The notes under the pieces are model-generated. The model worked only from the letters and a program-made list of their open reading frames with translations. It did no database searches and was not told the DNA's origin. From Christensenellaceae bacterium (GTDB lineage: Bacteria > Bacillota > Clostridia > Christensenellales > Borkfalkiaceae), in contig JAEDMA010000005.1 in NCBI GenBank assembly GCA_016295005.1, positions 1 through 27,694 of the forward strand: a stretch of 27,694 bases of DNA, written 5' to 3'. Shown here in pieces: positions 21,248 through 27,694 of this stretch. Every line of letters begins with the position of its first letter. Position 1 is the stretch's first letter. A program made the position numbers and the translations under genes.

Positions 21248-21688
21248 TTATTTTCCGCACTTGCAAATCCCGTCGTTGAGATTGACTCCGCACCCCGCGC
21301 AGATTCCTTTACAGTCGTCTTTACACAAAAAGTTTACGGGCAAGTTCAATATGATTGTTTCTTCCGCTATTTTTTTCACGTCAACCGCATCGTTGACGAG
21401 TTCATAACATTCTTCGTCGTTCTCTTCCGCTTCGCCGGAAAATTCCGCGACGCACTCCTTTTCGGTATGTTCCAGACACCTTGTGCAGTTTCCCGAAAGA
21501 ACGTAGTTTACTTCGCCTTCGATAAACATGGAGTGGTTACCCGTTATCACCGCCCTGCCCGTAACCTTTACGGGAGAAAGCACGGTAACTTCCGGCAACG
21601 AAGAAAGACCTTCCCGCGGCTCGAATTCGAAATAAAAATCCGTTTCCGTTTTGCCGCTTGCTTTGAGTTTTCTTAAATCGATAATCAT
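21248..21688 (-). CDS. YceD/DUF177 family protein
   Basis: A 146-residue DUF177 (YceD) protein, a family implicated in 23S rRNA accumulation and almost always next to rpmF. The internal TRCLEH and the C-terminal cysteine cluster (CKDDCKGICAGCG, then CKCGK) are typical of the Firmicutes version and suggest metal binding. The frame could start four codons earlier at TTG (21700), but the promoter at 21713-21741 starts transcription at about 21706, leaving no room for a ribosome binding site there. The ATG at 21688 has GAGAAG upstream and starts at MIIDL as in relatives, so I chose it. Cotranscribed with rpmF. Confidence 0.9.
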   Translation of the reverse strand: MIIDLRKLKASGKTETDFYFEFEPREGLSSLPEVTVLSPVKVTGRAVITGNHSMFIEGEVNYVLSGNCTRCLEHTEKECVAEFSGEAEENDEECYELVNDAVDVKKIAEETIILNLPVNFLCKDDCKGICAGCGVNLNDGICKCGK

Positions 21689-21712
21689 AATACTTCTCAA
21701 AAACGCCTTACA

Positions 21713-21741
21713 ATTATATAATATAAGTTTTTCGTTGTCAA
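21713..21741 (-). promoter_or_regulatory. Consensus promoter of yceD-rpmF
   Basis: TTGACA (21736-21741), 17 bases, TATAAT (21713-21718), reading leftward, perfect in both boxes. No terminator is seen between ackA and this promoter, so read-through from pta-ackA is possible. Confidence 0.88.
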
Positions 21742-21766
21742 CTTTTTTTAGCGGAATTTTTATCTT

Positions 21767-22957
21767 TTATAAGCAAAGGTCCTTGGTTTCCCTTGCGATA
21801 GAGAGTTCTTCGTTGGTGGGAAGCACGTAAACTTTTACTTTGGAATTCGGCTTGGTAAGTTCTACCGTACCGTTTCCGCAATTTTCGTTCTTTGTAAAGT
21901 CGAAGTCGATTCCCAAAAATTCCATTCCTTCCATAACCATTTTACGGATTTCGGGAGAATGTTCGCCGATGCCGCCGGTAAAGAATATCGCGTCTACGCC
22001 GCCGAGTACCGCAACGTAAGAACCGACGTACTTTTTAACTCTGTAAGCAACCATTTCGAGAGCGAGTTTTGCTCTTTCGTCGCCCTTTTCGGCAGCTGCC
22101 GTCAAATCCCTGCAATCGGAAGAAAATCCGCTGATACCGAGCATGCCGCATTTTTTGTTAAGAAAGTCTACGACTTCGTTGTCTTTAAGACCTAGTTTGA
22201 CTCTCAAATAATCTACCGCCGCGGGGTCGATGTCGCCCGAACGCGTTCCCATAACCAAGCCCTCCAACGGAGTAAATCCCATGGAAGTATCCATACATTT
22301 ACCGTCTTTAACGGCGGATATGGAAGAACCGTTACCTAAATGGCAGATTACCATTTTGGCGTTTTTGTTTCCTAACACTTTGCCGCCTTCTTCGGAAACG
22401 AATTTATGCGAAGTGCCGTGGAAACCGTATTTTCTGACTTTATATTGTTCGTACGCCTCGTAGGGAATACCGTACATATACGCCTTTTTCGGCATGGTCG
22501 CGTGGAACGTGGTATCGAAAACCGCTACCATGGGAACGCCGGGCATAACTTCGCGGCAACTCTTTATGCATGCGATTTCGCCGGGCATATGTAAAGGTCC
22601 TAATTCCGCGTTCTTTTCGCAGATTCTTATTACTTCTTCGTCGATAACCACCGAGCATTTGAAGTCTTCGCCCGAGTGGAGAACTCTGTGTCCTACCGCG
22701 CCGATTTCTTTTACGCTTTTAATCGCGCCTTTTTCGGGGTCGAGCATGGCTTTTAAAACAAGTTCCATCGCTTCTTTATGCGTGGGCATGTCCTGAAGAA
22801 TAACCGTTTCTTTACCCTCGGCGGTTTTTTGCGTCAATTTGCTGCCGTTAAAAGTGATGCGTTCGCATATACCTTTCGCGACGACGCTTTCGTTTTCCAT
22901 ATCGATAAGTTGATATTTAAGAGAGGAACTGCCTGCGTTTATAACGAGAATTTTCAT
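21767..22957 (-). CDS. ackA: Acetate kinase
   Basis: AckA converts acetyl phosphate and ADP to acetate and ATP, the energy-yielding step of acetate fermentation, and is reversible. The 396 residues include the N-terminal NAGSSSLKYQLID, GHRVLHSGE, GFHGTSHKFVS, HLGNGSS, TRSGDIDP and the C-terminal TNEELSIARET, all family signatures with active-site residues intact. AAAGGAG precedes the ATG. It lies 16 bases after pta and is cotranscribed with it. Confidence 0.98.
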   Translation of the reverse strand: MKILVINAGSSSLKYQLIDMENESVVAKGICERITFNGSKLTQKTAEGKETVILQDMPTHKEAMELVLKAMLDPEKGAIKSVKEIGAVGHRVLHSGEDFKCSVVIDEEVIRICEKNAELGPLHMPGEIACIKSCREVMPGVPMVAVFDTTFHATMPKKAYMYGIPYEAYEQYKVRKYGFHGTSHKFVSEEGGKVLGNKNAKMVICHLGNGSSISAVKDGKCMDTSMGFTPLEGLVMGTRSGDIDPAAVDYLRVKLGLKDNEVVDFLNKKCGMLGISGFSSDCRDLTAAAEKGDERAKLALEMVAYRVKKYVGSYVAVLGGVDAIFFTGGIGEHSPEIRKMVMEGMEFLGIDFDFTKNENCGNGTVELTKPNSKVKVYVLPTNEELSIARETKDLCL

Positions 22958-22973
22958 TTATTTAACTCCTTTG

Positions 22974-23999
22974 TTATTTAGCCTGAATAGCGGTGATTGC
23001 GATAACCGCGACGACGTCTTCCGCAGAACAACCGCGGGAAAGGTCGTTTATAGGTTTGGCAAAGCCCTGACAAATGGGACCCAACGCCATAAATCCGCCT
23101 AATCTTTCGGCGATTTTGTAACCTATGTTGCCTGCGTCGAGATCGGGGAAAATAAGCACGTTCGCATGCCCCGCAATTTCGGAATTCGGCGCTTTGTTCG
23201 CCGCAACCGACGGAACGATGGAACAGTCGAACTGGAATTCGCCGTCGGCTTTAAGGTCGGGCGCGATTTCTTTTACCTTGTTTACAGCGCCTACTACTTT
23301 GTCTACGTCGGGGTGTTTCGCGCTGCCTTTCGAAGAGTGGGAAAGGAAAGCGACTCTCGGTTCTAATCCCGCTATAGTCTTCGCGCTATCGGCGGAAGAA
23401 ACGGCAATGTACGCAAGTTCTTCGGAGTTGGGGTTCTGGTTAAGACCGCAATCGCCGAAAACGAACGCGCCGTCTTCGCAATATTTGTTGCCGCCTTCGG
23501 GCGCTATCATTACGAAACAGGAAGAAACGAGCGGAACGCCCGCTTTGGTTTTTATAACTTGAAGCCCGGGACGGAGAGTGTTCGCCGTGGAGTGGCATGC
23601 GCCCGAAACCATACCGTCTACGTCGCCGTTTTTCAACATCAACGCGCCGTACATGGTGTAATCTTTAAGAATATACGCCTTCGCCGCGTTTACGTCTGCA
23701 TATTCGGGCAGACCCGTTTTTTTGCTGATTTTACCCTTTCTCGCATCGAAAAGTATCTGCGCGTATTTATCGGTATTTGCGTCGGTAACGGGATCGACGA
23801 TTCTTACGCCCGATAAATCTACGTCGGGGTTAGCGGCTTTTATTTGTTCCGCGTTGCCCAAAAGAACGATTTTCGCTAATTTTTCGTTAGCGGCGACCGA
23901 AGCCGCTTTAACCACCCTTTTATCTTCGCCTTCGGGTAAAACAATGGTTTTACCGAGCGCTTTCGCGCTTTCTTTGATTTTCAACAGTACGTCTGACAT
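22974..23999 (-). CDS. pta: Phosphate acetyltransferase
   Basis: Pta interconverts acetyl-CoA and acetyl phosphate. The 341-residue protein is the short, catalytic-domain-only form usual in Bacillota, without the N-terminal regulatory domains of enterobacterial Pta. Signatures include VLPEGEDKRVVKAA, DGMVSGACHSTANTLRP and the C-terminal GPICQGFAKPINDLSRGCSAEDVV. AAGGAAGGGA precedes the ATG. It is first in the pta-ackA operon and divergent from tmcAL. Confidence 0.97.
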   Translation of the reverse strand: MSDVLLKIKESAKALGKTIVLPEGEDKRVVKAASVAANEKLAKIVLLGNAEQIKAANPDVDLSGVRIVDPVTDANTDKYAQILFDARKGKISKKTGLPEYADVNAAKAYILKDYTMYGALMLKNGDVDGMVSGACHSTANTLRPGLQVIKTKAGVPLVSSCFVMIAPEGGNKYCEDGAFVFGDCGLNQNPNSEELAYIAVSSADSAKTIAGLEPRVAFLSHSSKGSAKHPDVDKVVGAVNKVKEIAPDLKADGEFQFDCSIVPSVAANKAPNSEIAGHANVLIFPDLDAGNIGYKIAERLGGFMALGPICQGFAKPINDLSRGCSAEDVVAVIAITAIQAK

Positions 24000-24120
24000 A
24001 TAAATCCCTTCCTTAAAAAAGTTTTTATTTTATTTGCTTTATATTTATCGCAAAATGTTGTACAATTACGGTGTAAACGGATTTCCCCGCTACGATGCGG
24101 AATTCCGACCGACAACGAAT

Positions 24121-24149
24121 ATTTTACACCTTTTAAGTCAAAAAGTAAA
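24121..24149 (-). promoter_or_regulatory. Possible pta-ackA promoter
   Basis: TTTACT (24144-24149), 17 bases, TAAAAT (24121-24126), reading leftward. It gives a leader of about 115 bases. The match is moderate. Confidence 0.45.
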
Positions 24150-24151
24150 TT
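24123..24151 (+). promoter_or_regulatory. Possible tmcAL promoter overlapping the pta promoter
   Basis: TTTACA (24123-24128), 17 bases, TAAATT (24146-24151), reading rightward and lying almost exactly on the pta promoter in the other strand. A second candidate further upstream is TTTATA, 17 bases, TACAAT near 24061-24066. Confidence 0.38.
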
Positions 24152-24176
24152 GTTATATGGGAGTTTTTGTTTTTTT

Positions 24177-25346
24177 ATGAAATTTTGCGCAACGATTGCC
24201 GAATACAATCCCCTGCACAACGGACACTTAAAACATATAGAATATATAAAAAACGAGTTAAAAGCGGAAAATCTCGTCGTGGTTATGAGTGGGAACTTTA
24301 CCCAACGCGGCGAACCTGCCGTTCTCAATAAATTTAAACGCGCCCGTCAGGCGATTATCGCGGGAGCAGACGCGGTTATAGAACTGCCGACGGTGTTCGC
24401 CACCGCCAACGCCGAACTTTTCGCTTCCGGCGGAATAAAAACCGTCAACTCGTTAGGCTTAACAGACGGGATATGTTTCGGCGCGGAAAGCGGAAATAAA
24501 AGCGACTTTATAAGCCTTGCTTCCGCCTTAAACAGCGAAACGAAAGACTTTAAAAAGGTGCTTAAAGACTATCTTTCGGGCGGAATTTCGCTCGCGAAAG
24601 CAAAATTTTTAACGGTACAATCCCTTTACGGAGATATGTTCGACGAATCGCTTATGAATTCCCCTAACAACATTTTGGGGCTGGAATATACCAAGGCGAT
24701 TTTGAAAACAAATCCCGATATGGACATTTTTCCGATGCTTCGCGAAGGCGACCACAACGACCTTACCCTTAAAAAAGGAATAACCAGCGCGACGAGTATA
24801 AGAAAGGCGATTAAGGAAGGCAAGTTCAGAAAGACTAAAAAGTGTGTGCCGCCTTACGTGTACAGAGAGTTGGAAGACTATCCTTTCGAAGCGGATAAAA
24901 TAACTATGGCGAAAATAATTACCTCGTCCGCAGAAGAACTCGCTAAAATTTCCGACTGCACGGAAGGGTTGGAAAACAGAATAAAGGCGCTTGCGAAAGA
25001 CAACTTCAACATAGATAAATACGTGGAAAAGGTGGCGACAAAGCGTTACCCCGCAACGAGAATAAGACGAATTTTAACCGCCAACCTTTTGGGCATAGAA
25101 GAAAGTTTTATCTTCGACGCGCTGTCTTCTCCCCTGTATATAAAAGTTCTTGCGGTCAAAAAAGATTCGGACGTTTTACCCCTTATCTGCGAAAAAGCAA
25201 CCGTTCCCGTGTTGACGCGAAAAAGCGACGCGGACAAACTTAAAAAGACGGCTTTGGCTTGCTTTAACAAAGACGTTCTCGCAAACGACCTTTATAACCT
25301 TTTCAAAAACGAACGCGAAAACGAACACAAAACGCTTTTCGTTTAA
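24177..25346 (+). CDS. tmcAL: tRNA(Met) cytidine acetate ligase TmcAL
   Basis: TmcAL (YlbM) makes N4-acetylcytidine at the wobble base of elongator tRNA-Met, using acetate and ATP. The 389-residue protein begins MKFCATIAEYNPLHNGH; HNGH (14-17) is the nucleotidyltransferase HIGH-type motif. VVMSGNFTQRGEPA and ITSATSIRKAI are further conserved blocks. The frame is open nine codons upstream to a TTG with no ribosome binding site; the ATG at 24177 fits the family start, with GGGAG 13 bases upstream, a long spacing. Divergent from pta-ackA, which makes its substrate acetate. In Bacillus the same gene neighbours yceD (ylbN) and rpmF, so the group here is a rearranged version of a conserved cluster. 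Confidence 0.95.
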   Translation: MKFCATIAEYNPLHNGHLKHIEYIKNELKAENLVVVMSGNFTQRGEPAVLNKFKRARQAIIAGADAVIELPTVFATANAELFASGGIKTVNSLGLTDGICFGAESGNKSDFISLASALNSETKDFKKVLKDYLSGGISLAKAKFLTVQSLYGDMFDESLMNSPNNILGLEYTKAILKTNPDMDIFPMLREGDHNDLTLKKGITSATSIRKAIKEGKFRKTKKCVPPYVYRELEDYPFEADKITMAKIITSSAEELAKISDCTEGLENRIKALAKDNFNIDKYVEKVATKRYPATRIRRILTANLLGIEESFIFDALSSPLYIKVLAVKKDSDVLPLICEKATVPVLTRKSDADKLKKTALACFNKDVLANDLYNLFKNERENEHKTLFV

Positions 25347-25381
25347 TAACCTTTCGACGTTTTTAATTTTATATAAATTTT

Positions 25382-25410
25382 CCCGACTTTTGTTAAAGTC
25401 GGGCTTTTTT
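25382..25410 (+). terminator. tmcAL terminator
   Basis: CCCGACTTT (25382-25390) pairs with AAAGTCGGG (25395-25403) around TGTT, followed by CTTTTTT. It closes the tmcAL transcript 36 bases after the stop. Confidence 0.88.
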
Positions 25411-25453
25411 ATGCAAAAATATCCGAAAACCACGCGTTTTACCGCCAAAAGGC

Positions 25454-25482
25454 TTGAAGAACGTCCGCTAATGTGCTATATT
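25454..25482 (+). promoter_or_regulatory. Promoter of the surface lipoprotein
   Basis: TTGAAG (25454-25459), 17 bases, TATATT (25477-25482), reading rightward. The start point is about 25489, giving a 237-base leader that contains a terminator. Confidence 0.65.
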
Positions 25483-25510
25483 GTTTATGCCAAATCAATC
25501 GAATACTTTT

Positions 25511-25675
25511 AAAGCAAGGGCTATTTTTTTAAAGGGAAAATACGCCTTGATTTCGTCGTGTTTTATGTTGAATTTGATAAAAACGCAAATTCTTAACATG
25601 GAACACGGCATAGGCATATATGAGTTCTTGCTTTTTTCATCGATTGGTTTGGCGACTATCGGAGTTTGCGTTTTT
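25511..25675 (+). promoter_or_regulatory. Structured leader, candidate riboswitch or attenuator
   Basis: Three interacting pairings are visible. AAAGCAAG (25511-25518) pairs with CTTGCTTT (25627-25634) and can close a domain. Inside it is a long hairpin at 25557-25607: CGTGTT, ATGTT and GAATTTG pair in turn with CAAATTC, AACAT and AACACG, with small internal loops. The loop and 3' arm (25579-25592) are complementary to 25662-25675 over 14 positions with one G-T wobble; 25579-25585 alone gives a 7-bp pseudoknot. That target ends one base before the terminator. I could not match it to c-di-GMP-I, c-di-GMP-II or other riboswitch cores I know. Confidence 0.55.
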
Positions 25676-25676
25676 T

Positions 25677-25707
25677 GTGCGTCTGCTTCGGTAGGCGCAC
25701 TTTTTTT
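25677..25707 (+). terminator. Leader terminator before the surface lipoprotein
   Basis: GTGCGTCTG (25677-25685) pairs with TAGGCGCAC (25692-25700), with two G-T wobbles, around CTTCGG, then seven T's. It lies within the transcript, six bases before the AGGAGG (25714-25719), so it would block expression of the lipoprotein unless bypassed. Confidence 0.8.
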
Positions 25708-25725
25708 ATTTATAGGAGGTTTTTT

Positions 25726-27694
25726 ATGAAAAAGTTTTTACTTACCCTATTAACGGTGGCGTTAGCCGTATGTTCGATAGTATTCGTCGGCGCGGCGTGT
25801 TCCGACAACACCGAAACCGGCAACGACAGAATTTACTCCGTTTACAAGATTTACGCCGCCCACGCCGAATCGAACGGTTCGACTCCGCTTACCTACGAAG
25901 AATGGCTGGCGACGATTAAAGGCGAAAACGGTAAAGACGGCAAGGACGGGCAAACGCCCTTTATCGGAACGAACGGCAATTGGTGGATAGGTTCTACCGA
26001 TACGGGTATTCCTGCAAAAGGTAAAGACGGCTCTGACGGCAAAGACGGCGAAAACGGTAAGGACGGCAAAGACGGAGCCGACGGGCAAACGCCCTTTATC
26101 GGAACGAACGGCAACTGGTGGATAGGTTCTACCGACACAGGTATTCCTGCAAAAGGTAAGGACGGTTCCGACGGCAAGGACGGCGCAACGGGAGTGAACG
26201 GAAAATCCGCATACGAATTATATAAGGAAATTTACGGTTACACGGGTACGGAAAAAGAATGGTTATACGACCTTGTAAACGGTAACCTATCGATAAAAGA
26301 AACTTACACGGTAACTTTCGACAGCGACGGCGGAACGCCTGTGGAAAACCAACAAGTTGCCGAAGGTAAAAAGGCGAAAGAACCCGATATCACCGTAAAG
26401 ACGGGCTATGCTTTCGCAGGGTGGTTTGTAAAAACTACCGAATGGAACTTCCTTGCGTATACTGTTACGGAAAACGTTACCTTAAAAGCAAAGTGGATTG
26501 CAAATAAATATAAAATAACTTTCGACAGTAACGGCGGAACGCCGTTTTCCGATATGGAAGTAACTTATAACGAAGCGTATACCCTGCCCACACCCGAAAA
26601 AGAAGATTACGTGTTTCTCGGGTGGAAAGAAAACGAAACAGACTTTTCTCAATCGGAAATCTGGAACAGAACGAGCGGCGCAAAACTTACGGCAAAATGG
26701 GTAATCGCGAAAAGCACGATAACCTTTGATTCCGACGGAGCGGGCGAAGTACCGCCTATGACGATAAACTATAAAGAAAACTATACTCTCCCCGTAATTA
26801 AAAAAGACGGCTACGCGTTCGCAGGTTGGTTCTTAAACAGCGTCAGGTTTATAGACGGAACGGTTTTAACGGGAGATATAACTCTTATCGCCAAATGGGA
26901 AAGGGTAACGGATTCTTTTAAGTATTCCGAAACAAAGGGAGAAATAACCATAACGGAATTCATCGGCTCCGCAACGGACGTTATTGTTCCGGGGGCAATA
27001 AACGGCAAACCCGTTACAGCAATCGGAGAAGATGTATTTAAAAACAACACGAAAATCACTTCGGTTACGTTTGACGGCGCTTTCAACAACTACACGGAAA
27101 AAATGTTTGAAGGGTGTACTTCTATTAAAAAACTGACCATATCCGGCGTATACAATAAAGCCTTGTATTACCTATTCGGCGATAATATAAACGACGTTCC
27201 TGACAGTTTAACGGAAATTTCCTTTGCAAAAAACAGCGCCTATTACGACGGAGCAATGTTTAAACAACCCGTTGCAAATCACGCCGTAACCTACGTCGTA
27301 CCGGAAGGAACTACAAGTATACCGGATAAAATGTTTATGGAATATCTTTATTTAACAACCATTATAATTCCCGACAGCGTTACAAGTATTGGTAATCAGG
27401 CATTCTATGGTTGCAGCAATCTAACAAGCTTAACAATAGGCAACGGCGTAAAAAGTATTGGTGAAGGGTCATTCGGGTATTGCCGCAACTTGACATACGT
27501 AAACTACACGGGAACAATTGACCAGTGGGCGGAAATCAGTTTTTCCAGTAAGCCTTTTGTTTTAGCAAAGGGTCTATATATTAATAACGAATTGGTAACT
27601 GAAATTGTTTTAACAAATGCAACTAAGATATCTGCTTATGCGTTCTATAATTACAACAGTTTAACGAGCGTAACTATACTCGGCAACGTTACAA
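25726..27694 (+). CDS. Mosaic surface lipoprotein with collagen-like, InlB-type and BspA-type repeats (partial)
   Basis: 656 residues are visible; the frame is open at the window edge. Residues 1-24 form a signal peptide (MKKFLLTLLTVALAVC, then FVGAA) followed by Cys25, a plausible but not ideal lipobox, so it is probably a membrane-anchored lipoprotein. About 66-158 is collagen-like GKDG sequence interrupted by two copies of a GNWWIGSTDTGIPAKG module. About 158-186 (SAYELYKEIYG, EKEWLYDLVNG) resembles the linker common in such proteins. About 193-396 holds three InlB B-type (Listeria-Bacteroides) repeats, each starting TFDS and ending AKW. From about 400 come BspA-type leucine-rich repeats (IPDSVTSIGNQAFYGCSNL). 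These domains are known in surface adhesins of gut Firmicutes; the binding partner is unknown. AGGAGG lies six bases before the ATG, and a leader terminator lies upstream. Confidence 0.9.
   Translation, partial: MKKFLLTLLTVALAVCSIVFVGAACSDNTETGNDRIYSVYKIYAAHAESNGSTPLTYEEWLATIKGENGKDGKDGQTPFIGTNGNWWIGSTDTGIPAKGKDGSDGKDGENGKDGKDGADGQTPFIGTNGNWWIGSTDTGIPAKGKDGSDGKDGATGVNGKSAYELYKEIYGYTGTEKEWLYDLVNGNLSIKETYTVTFDSDGGTPVENQQVAEGKKAKEPDITVKTGYAFAGWFVKTTEWNFLAYTVTENVTLKAKWIANKYKITFDSNGGTPFSDMEVTYNEAYTLPTPEKEDYVFLGWKENETDFSQSEIWNRTSGAKLTAKWVIAKSTITFDSDGAGEVPPMTINYKENYTLPVIKKDGYAFAGWFLNSVRFIDGTVLTGDITLIAKWERVTDSFKYSETKGEITITEFIGSATDVIVPGAINGKPVTAIGEDVFKNNTKITSVTFDGAFNNYTEKMFEGCTSIKKLTISGVYNKALYYLFGDNINDVPDSLTEISFAKNSAYYDGAMFKQPVANHAVTYVVPEGTTSIPDKMFMEYLYLTTIIIPDSVTSIGNQAFYGCSNLTSLTIGNGVKSIGEGSFGYCRNLTYVNYTGTIDQWAEISFSSKPFVLAKGLYINNELVTEIVLTNATKISAYAFYNYNSLTSVTILGNVT
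25945..26214 (+). repeat. Two-copy 135-bp tandem repeat in the lipoprotein gene
   Basis: The 45-codon unit starting GACGGGCAAACGCCC at 25945 is repeated from 26080. Over the WWIG module the copies differ at only a few bases, mostly silent (AAT/AAC, GAT/GAC, GGG/GGA-type changes), pointing to a recent duplication or gene conversion. The collagen-like ends of the second copy are more diverged. Confidence 0.85.

Noticed and set aside
25481..25729. 82-codon frame, with an internal 43-codon hydrophobic peptide from 25598, overlapping the lipoprotein ATG by ATGA
   Set aside because: No Shine-Dalgarno sequence at either start, and the frame runs through the leader hairpins and terminator, which better explain the sequence.
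25921..26214. CRISPR-like array suggested by regular repeats
   Set aside because: The repeat is in-frame coding sequence with two 135-bp tandem units and no spacers.

Overview
The window comes from a Bacillota (Firmicutes) chromosome, most likely an anaerobic fermentative member of Clostridia, possibly an uncultured gut lineage. The evidence is a str-operon layout, near-consensus sigma-A promoters (TTGACA, 17 bp, TATAAT), strong AGGAGG ribosome binding sites, some TTG starts, an acetate-producing pta-ackA pair, the MEP isoprenoid pathway, and a surface lipoprotein with collagen-like, InlB-type and BspA-type repeats. The lineage below class level is inference.

Left part (1-4500, all leftward): a promoter firing off the left edge; a COG2509-type FAD-dependent dehydrogenase behind a compact purine (guanine-type) riboswitch; guaA (GMP synthase); a small Cys/Lys-rich protein; and a low-molecular-weight protein tyrosine phosphatase whose promoter implies a leaderless mRNA. 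Next (4500-6900, rightward): a PLP-dependent histidine-decarboxylase-like enzyme behind a long structured leader, a DUF6440-type small protein, and a dead N-terminal fragment of a Vat/CatB acetyltransferase.

Centre (6949-19269, leftward): the core expression machinery, rpoB-rpoC, then rpsL-rpsG-fusA, then tuf, each block with its own promoter. The rpsL promoter sits in a 15-bp perfect inverted repeat, and the rpsL-rpsG gap holds an elaborate multi-hairpin element. rpoB is not preceded by rplKAJL. It is divergent from rqcP-ispDF, and the two leaders overlap as antisense RNAs.

Right part (19570-27694): rqcP and a fused ispDF (rightward); pta-ackA and yceD-rpmF (leftward); tmcAL, a tRNA acetate ligase divergent from pta; then an attenuator-like leader with a long-range pseudoknot candidate in front of a mosaic surface lipoprotein that runs off the right edge.

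The genes are mostly ordinary. The notable content is regulatory RNA and DNA: an apparent ON-type guanine riboswitch whose transcript begins at the first base of P1, an uncharacterised terminator-controlled leader before the adhesin, structured elements before the decarboxylase and between rpsL and rpsG, and symmetric DNA at the rpsL and rqcP promoters. No tRNA, rRNA, CRISPR array, IS element or phage gene was seen.
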